Shown: piece after piece, positions 1 through 6,022 of the stretch
Position numbering within the stretch: the stretch's first letter is position 1
Layout of the letters: every line of letters starts with the position of its first letter
NCBI GenBank assembly: GCA_018713405.1
Contig: DVOR01000134.1
Coordinates: 1-9,191 of the forward strand
Length of the DNA: 9,191 nucleotides
Reading direction: 5' to 3'
Origin: Candidatus Spyradenecus faecavium
Lineage (GTDB): Bacteria > Verrucomicrobiota > Kiritimatiellia > RFP12 > DVOR01
Notes under the pieces: model-generated
Told to the model about the DNA's origin: nothing
The model's input: only the letters and a program-made list of their open reading frames with translations
Database searches by the model: none
Made by a program: the position numbers and the translations under genes

Positions 1-23
1 CGTCAGATGTGTATAAGAGACAG
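1..23 (+). other. Nextera transposase adapter remnant (non-genomic)
   Basis: Bases 5-23 read AGATGTGTATAAGAGACAG, the 19-base Tn5 mosaic-end core of Illumina Nextera adapters. The four bases before it (CGTC) match the end of the read-1 Nextera overhang, so all 23 bases agree with the adapter. This is untrimmed library sequence at a contig end, not biology. It creates a false ATG at position 7 whose translation begins MCIRDS, an N-terminus recognisable as adapter read-through. Genomic sequence begins at about position 24. Confidence 0.96.
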
Positions 24-85
24 CCTATGGGCTGGCGATCGCGGCGGGGAGCCTCTTCGCCGTCTTCTGGAGGTTTTTCGCGTGA
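24..85 (+). CDS. C-terminal tail of a probable prepilin peptidase (TadV/CpaA-like), 5'-truncated
   Basis: The frame ending in TGA at 83-85 gives YGLAIAAGSLFAVFWRFFA from position 26. It is a hydrophobic segment that ends a membrane protein. Archaeal/Flp-type A24 prepilin peptidases (TadV, CpaA) typically end with a last transmembrane helix carrying a PYG-x-AIA-x-G signature, which this tail resembles. The codon before the Tyr is interrupted by the adapter, so the expected Pro cannot be read, although the two surviving bases (CC at 24-25) do not exclude it. The stop overlaps the GTG start of the next gene (GTGA, 82-85), the same coupling seen later in the operon. The catalytic aspartates would be in the missing upstream part. 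TadV would process the Flp pilin and TadE-like proteins at the inner membrane. The call rests on about 19 residues plus context; another small membrane protein is possible. Confidence 0.5.
69..73 (+). promoter_or_regulatory. Shine-Dalgarno site that sets the GTG start at 82
   Basis: GGAGG at 69-73 lies 8 bases before GTG at 82-84, an ideal ribosome-binding distance. It settles the start of the large TadE-like gene. The more upstream ATG at position 7 is inside adapter sequence and cannot be the native start. Confidence 0.75.
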
Positions 86-2352
86 GGGGGTGGCTGCGGC
101 GGCTCTTCGCGCGGGACGCCGCGGAGCGGCGCGTCCTGGCGGCGGGTGGGCGTCGCCTGCGGAGCGGGCGGGGGAGCGCGTATGTGGAGTTCGCGTTCCT
201 GGCGCCGCTCTTCCTGATGATGGCGTCACTGCTGATCGAGCTGGCGACCTTCTGGGACGCGTCGGTGATGGCGAACCACACGGCGTGGCAGGTGGGGCGG
301 ATCATGAAGGTGAAGCCCGACGGGGGCAAGGCGCTCTTCAAAATCAACACCCTCGATGCGGAGTCCGAGCTCGCGAAGCAGGCGGCGAGCGGGGTGAACG
401 ACGTCATCAAGCTGCTGAACGAGTTCGGCGACCAGCGGACGCTGACGACGGTGATGCTGATGTCGGGCAGCTCGATGGGCTACACGGGGGTGCCGGGGCA
501 CGAGATGGGCGACCTGCTCTCGATCATCGTCAAGGCGCCGATGGAGATGCTGACGGACGGGGAGAACGGGCTGAGCAAGATGCTTGCCGAGTCCCTGACC
601 AAGAGCATGGACCTGCCGGACCTCTCGCAGATCGGCCTGCCGACGGGGGACCTGCTGGGTGGGTTGGCGAACACGCTGATGCAGGCCATCGCGCAGCCCA
701 TCTTCAACGCCGTGGCGAAGCAGCTGCTGAAGCCCGTCACGACGTGGGCGCAGAACGCGCTGAACGGCGTGGGGACGAAGATCTCCGACGCGCTGGGCCA
801 GAAGGACGGCTCCTTCAGCGCCACGAAGCACTATGCGCGGAACCTGCAGAAGGCCTATCAGCGCGTGCAGTTCGCGACGATTGGCAAGGGCAAGAAGGGC
901 GGGCCCCTGGTGAAGGTCTACACCAAGAACGAGGGCGACATCCGGTTCCTGGGGGCGACGGGGACGTTGCGTCAGCCGCACATCAAGGGGAAGGATCCCG
1001 GGTTGGAGGGGCAGGTGGCCTATGTGCGCGTGCGCTGGCCGATGGCGAGCGACTGGCTCTTCCCCTTCTTCTGGGGCGGCGACCGCTCCGACAAGGGCGT
1101 GTGGGCCACGGGCCATTGCCTGACGCTGCTGGAGCCGACGCTCAAGAACGAGCACCTGAAGTCCACCAACCCGACGGCCTACACGCCGCCGGGACAGAAC
1201 CAACCGGGGGAGTACCAGCAGGTCTCGGACACGATCGTGCACGACCTGAAGATCGAGCTCTTCCTGATGCGCTACCGCAACGTGCGCGAGGAGCTGGACA
1301 TGAAGGGCCCCGTCGCCAAGACCAAGCATCTCCAGCCGTGGAAGGACGTGGCCTATCCGAACAGCACCCCGAAGGTCTACAAAAAGAGCTGGGAGCAGGC
1401 GATAGGAGACAAGCCGTGGGACTGGAACTATTGGATCCTGGAGGCCACCCTGCGGTCTTACCTGTCGGGCTATCAGAGGCGTGAGTGGCTCTACTACGAA
1501 GGCTTGAACACCAAGCGCGAGCGTTACCTCGGGACGCTGGGCGGGCTGCCCACGACCGCGGGGTGGAAGGCCAACGCCGAGGCCACGGGCCGCTGGGAGG
1601 AGGCGCTGACGCTGGCGCAGGGGCACGGCCAGGCCGCGGGGTTGGCCGCCGGGCTGGGCACGCGGCTGAACGCCGCCATCGATGCGAGCGAGGCCGCCGT
1701 CGCGAAGCTGACGTCGCTGCGCGGGTGGCTCGACGGCACCATCGCGGAGCTGGACAAGCGCGTGGGCGGCAGCTCGGGCTCGAGCAACATCGAGCTGGAC
1801 ACCGACTCGATGCGGAGCCTTTCCGGGGACGACCTGACGGACGGCGACCAGTCGGTCACACCCGAGAACCTGAAGAAGAAGTGGGCGCAGACCTACGCCG
1901 AGCTCAAGAGCCTGCGCGACCGGATCAACGCCGTGGCGAAGGACATCGGGGCGGAATGCGAGGTCATCGCCTCGGTCTCCGGGGACCTTTCCCAGACCGC
2001 AAAGCAGGTGGACGAAGCCCTGAAGGACGCCAAGGGCAAGAAAGCCAAGCAAAAGGACTTCGAGGCGCTGGGCGCGCGGCTGCAGGCGTTGCACGACGCC
2101 GTCGGCCGGCTGGGCCTCGCCGCGGGGCAGCTCGGGCCGAACGTGGACAAGGCGATGGCGCTGGAGGTGGAATTCGCGCAAAAGCTGAAGCTGAAGAACG
2201 CCGAGGGGCTCGACCCGCGCAAGGTGGACTGGGACGCCATCGCCAAGAAGACCGCGCAGGGCGACGGCACGGGCGACGCGGACCTCGGGGACGAGGACCA
2301 GGGCGTCTACGGCGAGAAGGACGGAAAGGGGTACAAGCCATGGAAACGGTGA
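82..2352 (+). CDS. Giant TadE-like prepilin-like protein with coiled-coil extension
   Basis: This 756-residue protein (GTG start, GGAGG 8 bases upstream) begins with a basic cytoplasmic leader of about 30 residues. A class III-type prepilin motif follows: Gly31, then SAYVEFAFLAP with Glu36 at +5, continuing into a single transmembrane helix (about 37-56). This is the TadE/TadF signature processed by TadV-type peptidases, so the rest should be periplasmic. Around residues 310-335 a VAYVRVRWPM segment resembles the strand region of TadE proteins. Unlike family members of about 150-250 residues, it continues for some 400 more. These comprise an aromatic-rich part (about 400-505), two long charged helical stretches with coiled-coil character (about 505-570 and 597-705) around a Ser/Asp-rich linker, and an acidic, Gly-rich tail. 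It overlaps the upstream membrane-protein gene by 4 bases and the next gene by 13. A role as minor pilin or as a periplasmic scaffold of the Tad machine is inference; the TadE-like N-terminus is the secure part. Confidence 0.85.
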   Translation: MRGWLRRLFARDAAERRVLAAGGRRLRSGRGSAYVEFAFLAPLFLMMASLLIELATFWDASVMANHTAWQVGRIMKVKPDGGKALFKINTLDAESELAKQAASGVNDVIKLLNEFGDQRTLTTVMLMSGSSMGYTGVPGHEMGDLLSIIVKAPMEMLTDGENGLSKMLAESLTKSMDLPDLSQIGLPTGDLLGGLANTLMQAIAQPIFNAVAKQLLKPVTTWAQNALNGVGTKISDALGQKDGSFSATKHYARNLQKAYQRVQFATIGKGKKGGPLVKVYTKNEGDIRFLGATGTLRQPHIKGKDPGLEGQVAYVRVRWPMASDWLFPFFWGGDRSDKGVWATGHCLTLLEPTLKNEHLKSTNPTAYTPPGQNQPGEYQQVSDTIVHDLKIELFLMRYRNVREELDMKGPVAKTKHLQPWKDVAYPNSTPKVYKKSWEQAIGDKPWDWNYWILEATLRSYLSGYQRREWLYYEGLNTKRERYLGTLGGLPTTAGWKANAEATGRWEEALTLAQGHGQAAGLAAGLGTRLNAAIDASEAAVAKLTSLRGWLDGTIAELDKRVGGSSGSSNIELDTDSMRSLSGDDLTDGDQSVTPENLKKKWAQTYAELKSLRDRINAVAKDIGAECEVIASVSGDLSQTAKQVDEALKDAKGKKAKQKDFEALGARLQALHDAVGRLGLAAGQLGPNVDKAMALEVEFAQKLKLKNAEGLDPRKVDWDAIAKKTAQGDGTGDADLGDEDQGVYGEKDGKGYKPWKR
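2326..2331 (+). promoter_or_regulatory. Ribosome-binding site supporting ATG 2340
   Basis: AAGGGG at 2326-2331, within a purine-rich run, lies 8 bases before ATG 2340. It favours ATG 2340 over the in-frame GTG at 2349, which would form a GTGA overlap with the upstream stop and shorten the protein by three residues. Confidence 0.5.
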
Positions 2353-3494
2353 GGCGGCGGCTCTTCGGCGACCGGGGGGCGATCGGCTTCCTGATGGCGC
2401 TGGTGATGTTCTTCGTCTGCGGGATGCTGACGATGACGTGGAACACCTACACCCTCTCGCGCGAGAAGATGCGCGTGCAGGACGCGGTGGACGCGGCGGC
2501 GTTGGAGCACGCCACGTGGCAGGCGCGCGGGATGAACTGCCTGCAGAACCTGAACGAGGAGGGCTACGACGCGCTCTCCACGGCCATCTCGGGCTACGTG
2601 ATCTCGGGCGCGCTGGTGGCCATCGCGCAGGCGGTGACGGCGATCCCGATCATCGGCCCCATCCTGAACGCGGCGCTGATCGGCGCCTCGGTGATCGCGT
2701 GCGCGGCCAGCACGTGGATCTGCGAGGTGGTGCTGAACTTCGTCAAGATGGCGCAGAAGTTCCACCAATACGGCACGTGCGCGCTGGGCTACCTCGCGGC
2801 GCAGGAGGTCGCCGCCTACAACGGGGCGACAGGGATCATCGGGCACTTCGCCAAGCCCGGGCAGAAGCTGGCCAGCCTGCCGATGCCCGGGGGGACGACG
2901 CTGGACCTGGACGTCTTCGCCTTCGGCCTGTCGCTCGCGCCGAAGGACACGCTCCTCCTGCCGGTGGAGGAGAAGCAGATGACGAACCAGCCGCCGTGGG
3001 ACAGCGGGGAGTCCCTGGGGCTGGACGAGATCTTCACCACCATCAAGGAGGTCCCCGTCATCGGGGAGATCTATTGGCTGCCCGCGAAGATGCCCACCTT
3101 CTGGCCGCTCGTCTCCAAGTCCGTCAAGGGCAAGGACAAGGAGGGCAAGGAGACGACCGTGCCCGTGCTGCCCTCGCCGACGCTCTGGGTGGCGATGCGC
3201 GACTACCCGCCGCATGACGTCATCCGCGGCTTCGACGAGTGGCTCTTCGAGAAGGGCGCGAAGAACCTCAACGCGCTGGCCGAGCCCAAGAAGTCCGCCT
3301 TCCCCGTCATGGCCTACGCCGTGGGGCAGTGCGTGACGGGCGACCTGACGACCAACGCGCCCGCCGACCACCCCGCGCGGCCGCGCGGCTACGGCGCCGG
3401 CGCCAACGCCAAGCTCATCTCCCTGGAGGAGGCGCTCACCATCACCAACCACACCACCCTGCAGAAGGCGGCGGGATTCCTGCTCTACCACTGA
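2340..3494 (+). CDS. TadG-like Tad pilus protein, no prepilin cleavage site
   Basis: This 384-residue protein has a short basic N-terminus followed by DRGAIGFLMALVMFFVCGML, a membrane anchor at about 14-34. Next comes REKMRVQDAVDAAALEHA (41-58), which fits the TadG-like N-terminal pattern in which a transmembrane helix is followed by (R)xx(L/M)QxAxDAAALAxA. The Gly13 position has no Glu at +5, so it is probably not cleaved like the flanking TadE-like proteins. A second hydrophobic stretch at about 86-133 contains GxxxG-like and small residues and may be membrane-associated. The remainder (about 185-384) is a soluble, probably periplasmic domain that I do not recognise. Cysteines at 27, 67, 121, 128, 147 and 331 are numerous for this locus. 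The open frame extends far upstream of 2340, but that part is only a shadow of the preceding gene. TadG-type proteins are thought to anchor or cap the pilus; the precise role here is inferred from context. Confidence 0.75.
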   Translation: METVRRRLFGDRGAIGFLMALVMFFVCGMLTMTWNTYTLSREKMRVQDAVDAAALEHATWQARGMNCLQNLNEEGYDALSTAISGYVISGALVAIAQAVTAIPIIGPILNAALIGASVIACAASTWICEVVLNFVKMAQKFHQYGTCALGYLAAQEVAAYNGATGIIGHFAKPGQKLASLPMPGGTTLDLDVFAFGLSLAPKDTLLLPVEEKQMTNQPPWDSGESLGLDEIFTTIKEVPVIGEIYWLPAKMPTFWPLVSKSVKGKDKEGKETTVPVLPSPTLWVAMRDYPPHDVIRGFDEWLFEKGAKNLNALAEPKKSAFPVMAYAVGQCVTGDLTTNAPADHPARPRGYGAGANAKLISLEEALTITNHTTLQKAAGFLLYH

Positions 3495-3495
3495 C

Positions 3496-4278
3496 ATGAC
3501 GGACACGGACGCGAGAGACGAGGCACGCAGCCGCCGGCGCTTCCTGAGGCGCCTGCTGGGCGAGCGCGGCTCGCTCTACGTTGAGTTCGCCCTCATGGCG
3601 CCGCTGCTGCTGGCGATGGGCGCCTTCATCTTCGACGTGGCCCACCTGACGCTCGTGCGCCAGCAGCTGGAGATCGGGGCGCGCTTCGCCGCGGACCTGG
3701 AGTCGCGCGCGCCGACGGCGTTCGGCGAGCTGCGGGAGCGGGCGCCCGGCTCCGCGCGCACCGCCCTGCACGCCTATATCGCCTACGCGACGCGCCCGGC
3801 GATCGGCACGGCCCCGACGGCGAACGACGTGTACGTGGCCTACCGCCAGCGACCCCTGCCCTTCCAGTTCCTGGGCGCCTTCCTCACCGGCAACGGCGAC
3901 AAGCTGGTGAAGAAGGACGGCGCCAACAAGACGGCGATGAGCCTCTTCAGCGGCATCCTCAAGGGCGTGCTCGACCTGGTCTCCTTCCGCTGCGTGCGCT
4001 ACATCACCGAGCCGCTGGCGGCGGACTACACCATCGGCGCGACCGTCTCCATGCGCACGCGGACCCTCTTCCCGAGGGCGCTCTACGGCCAAGCGAGCCC
4101 CGGGTGGGACCGCTCGTCGGTGCTGGCGGTGCAGGAGGAGCCCACCTCCGCCGAGACCCTCGAGCGCCGCTGGTGCTACATGCCCAACCGCGAGACCTTC
4201 GTGGACCGCCGCCCCACCTACATCAAGGCGACGGGCGACCTCATCGACAAGATCAAAAAGGCCTTCAAGCTGAAATGA
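3496..4278 (+). CDS. TadE-like minor-pilin-type protein
   Basis: This 260-residue protein starts at an ATG one base after the stop of the TadG-like gene. No good Shine-Dalgarno sequence is visible close by, so expression probably relies on coupling to the upstream gene. A strongly basic leader (residues 10-24, RSRRRFLRRL) ends at Gly25, followed by SLYVEFALMAPLLLAMG. Glu30 is at +5 from the predicted cleavage, and a transmembrane helix spans about 31-50. This is the classical TadE/TadF prepilin motif. It is clearly related to the N-terminus of the protein at 82-2352 (shared RGSxYVEFAxxAPLxL). The rest is predicted periplasmic: a helical part to about residue 70, a central variable part, and strands near 165-195 (YTIGATVSMRTRTLFP) typical of the family. 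Length is close to normal for TadE-like proteins. It probably acts as a processed minor pilin or assembly factor. Confidence 0.85.
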   Translation: MTDTDARDEARSRRRFLRRLLGERGSLYVEFALMAPLLLAMGAFIFDVAHLTLVRQQLEIGARFAADLESRAPTAFGELRERAPGSARTALHAYIAYATRPAIGTAPTANDVYVAYRQRPLPFQFLGAFLTGNGDKLVKKDGANKTAMSLFSGILKGVLDLVSFRCVRYITEPLAADYTIGATVSMRTRTLFPRALYGQASPGWDRSSVLAVQEEPTSAETLERRWCYMPNRETFVDRRPTYIKATGDLIDKIKKAFKLK

Positions 4279-5195
4279 GACTCCCGCCCACAGCCCTCAA
4301 GACGCTCCGCCTGCTGGCGGCCCTGGCCCTCGCGGCCGGGGGCGTGTGGCTGCTGCGCTTCGCGGCGCGGGACCTCCTGCGGCCCGTGCCCCCGCCGCCC
4401 GCCGGCGCCCCCGAGGAGCTCGTCTCCGCCCCCGCGCCCAAGGTGCTCGACCTGGCGGCGGTGGTGCCGCGCCCGCTGTGGACGACCTTCGGCGGGCTGG
4501 CGCCCGAGCGCACCGAGGAGACGCTGCCGATGCCCGTGGAGCAGGCCCGCGCCGAGGTCGCCGCCCGCCTGGAGGCCAAGGGGTGGCGCCCCCTCTCCGG
4601 CGAGCTCCCGATCGCCCAGGCCCAGCTCCTCGCCCTTTCCGGCGGCGAGGTCTACGCCACGCCCGACCAAGCCTTCGCGCAGGTCACCGTGACGGCCGAC
4701 CGCGCCGGCGGCAGCCGCGTGCGCACCTTCCTGCTGCGCACCGAGGGCGCCGAGCCCGTCGACCCCGCGTCGCCGCCCGACGCCGACGGCCTGGCCCTGC
4801 TGGCGCGGAGCGCCGCGCGCCTGCGCCCCGAGCGGCAGTTGCCCGGCTGGATGGCCGCGCCCTGCCTGGGCCACGCCCTCACCACCCGGCTCGTCCAACG
4901 CCGCGGGGGGGCGGCCTTCTACCTCACCGCGCTGGTGCCCGGCGCGCCGGCGGAGACCCTGGCGCGGGTGGGCGAGGCCGCGGCGGCGGCCGGTTGGGCG
5001 CGCGAGCGCTCGCCCGTCGACGCCCTCCGCCCCGCGGGCGCGCCGGCCCAGGCCGTCGCGGCGACCTTCGTCTACCATAATGTGGCGTGCAACGTGCGCG
5101 CCGCCCCCGGTCCCCGCGCCGGGGAGACCACCCTTGTCTATCGATTCACGGACGACGAGGTCTACGTGCGTCCGCCCCGAAAGGAGAAACCATGA
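4275..5195 (+). CDS. Unrecognised membrane-anchored periplasmic protein with internal duplication
   Basis: This 306-residue protein begins at an ATG overlapping the previous stop (ATGA, 4275-4278). A basic N-terminus and one hydrophobic segment (about 9-30) suggest a signal anchor or signal peptide, followed by a Pro/Ala-rich linker (37-57). I do not recognise a family. Two similar units can be read by eye. Residues about 86-156 hold a helix EQARAEVAARLEAKGW followed by a strand pair ending SRVRTFLLR. Residues about 222-291 hold AETLARVGEAAAAAGW followed by a strand pair ending ETTLVYRF. Each unit looks like a small helix-plus-sheet domain. The only cysteines, 197 and 272, could pair in the periplasm. 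Its place directly before cpaB, with 4-base overlaps on both sides, argues for a structural part of the Tad envelope complex. It could fill the slot of a missing pilotin or CpaD/RcpB-like partner, but that is speculation. Confidence 0.8.
   Translation: MRLPPTALKTLRLLAALALAAGGVWLLRFAARDLLRPVPPPPAGAPEELVSAPAPKVLDLAAVVPRPLWTTFGGLAPERTEETLPMPVEQARAEVAARLEAKGWRPLSGELPIAQAQLLALSGGEVYATPDQAFAQVTVTADRAGGSRVRTFLLRTEGAEPVDPASPPDADGLALLARSAARLRPERQLPGWMAAPCLGHALTTRLVQRRGGAAFYLTALVPGAPAETLARVGEAAAAAGWARERSPVDALRPAGAPAQAVAATFVYHNVACNVRAAPGPRAGETTLVYRFTDDEVYVRPPRKEKP
5180..5186 (+). promoter_or_regulatory. Strong Shine-Dalgarno for cpaB
   Basis: AAAGGAG at 5180-5186 lies 5 bases before ATG 5192. It is one of the clearest ribosome-binding sites in the window and fixes the cpaB start. 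The frame is open upstream to 5087, but that part overlaps the preceding gene. Confidence 0.75.
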
Positions 5196-6022
5196 GCAAC
5201 CCAAGCGGCTCCAACGCCAAACTCGCCATCGTGGCGGCGGTCCTGGTGGGCCTCTTCGCCATCGTGGCCATCAACCGCTATGTGCGCGAACGGACGGCCG
5301 TGCCCGAGACGCCGAAGGTCTGCGTCCTTGTCGCGTCCTCGGAGATCCCCGCCGGGGCGACGCTGGCCGAGGACCAGCTGACCGTGTCCGAGATCCCCGC
5401 CGAGGGCCTCTCCAACCTCCACGTGGCGCTGCCCAAGCGCGGCGAGGCCGGGTTCGAGGCCGCGCTCGCCGAGGCCAAGGCCAAGTTCGTCGGCCACGCC
5501 GCCAAGCGCCTCATCGCCGCCAACACGCCCGTCTTCTGGATTGACGTGGAGGAGGCGCCGCAGGCCGAGCTGACCGACCTCATCGGCGCGGACAGCCGCG
5601 CGGTGACGTTGCCGGTGGACACCGTGAGCAGCGTCTGCGGCTTCATCCGGCCCGGCAGCCGCGTGGACATCGTGCTCACGGCCACGGAGAGCCGCCTGGG
5701 CCTGCCCCCGCAGACCCCCGACGGCGAGGACCGCGTGGTCTCGATGGTCATCATGCAGAACGTGCCCGTCATCGCCACCGACCGCGCCTTCCGCCTGGGC
5801 GAGGAGGCCGAGGGCTACGGCACGATCACCCTGAACGTGCCCACGCGCGCCGCCCTCACCCTGGTGCAGGCCCGCACGATGGGCACCCTCACCTACCTGC
5901 TGCGCAACGTCCACGACGACCGCGTGGAGGGCGACCGCGCCCGCAACGTGGTCTATCCCGGCGCGGCTTTCTATGAGACCGTCCGCGCGCTCGGCGCGGC
6001 CGGGAAGGAGGATGCGCGATGA
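5192..6022 (+). CDS. cpaB: Flp pilus assembly protein CpaB/RcpC
   Basis: This 276-residue protein has an N-terminal membrane anchor (about 10-28) followed by an SAF-type domain. That domain is seen in VLVASSEIPAGATLAEDQLT (45-64) and the paired AKRLIAANTPVFWIDV strand (104-119). The RcpC/CpaB domain follows: RAVTLPVDTVSSVCGFIRPG (136-155) then SRVDIVLT, matching the family's V-x-GF-(I/V)-x-PG-x-RVD core, and a later block TLNVPTRAALTLVQARTMGT. CpaB is a periplasmic or inner-membrane-anchored partner of the Tad secretin. Two details stand out: an insertion of about 20 charged residues within the SAF region (about 76-98), and a Cys at 149 where small residues are usual. The start overlaps the preceding stop by 4 bases (ATGA), and the stop overlaps the secretin start in the same way. 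Length is normal. Confidence 0.92.
   Translation: MSNPSGSNAKLAIVAAVLVGLFAIVAINRYVRERTAVPETPKVCVLVASSEIPAGATLAEDQLTVSEIPAEGLSNLHVALPKRGEAGFEAALAEAKAKFVGHAAKRLIAANTPVFWIDVEEAPQAELTDLIGADSRAVTLPVDTVSSVCGFIRPGSRVDIVLTATESRLGLPPQTPDGEDRVVSMVIMQNVPVIATDRAFRLGEEAEGYGTITLNVPTRAALTLVQARTMGTLTYLLRNVHDDRVEGDRARNVVYPGAAFYETVRALGAAGKEDAR
6005..6011 (+). promoter_or_regulatory. Shine-Dalgarno for the secretin gene
   Basis: AAGGAGG at 6005-6011, inside the end of cpaB, lies 7 bases before ATG 6019. It is a near-perfect anti-SD match and supports the signal-peptide-bearing start. Confidence 0.75.

Noticed and set aside
7..81. Start of the large TadE-like gene at ATG 7.
   Set aside because: The ATG and the next four codons are adapter sequence, and codons up to 81 overlap the end of the preceding gene in a different frame. 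GTG 82 has a proper ribosome-binding site.
226..2181. Long minus-strand open frame opposite the large TadE-like gene.
   Set aside because: It has the biased Arg/Gly/Leu/Ala composition of a GC-rich antisense shadow, no recognisable motif or ribosome-binding context, and lies entirely opposite a well-supported gene.
1485..2339. Upstream extension of the TadG-like reading frame.
   Set aside because: It is open only because stops are rare at this GC. The translation is Arg/Gly-rich low complexity overlapping a real gene, and the membrane anchor motif starts after ATG 2340.
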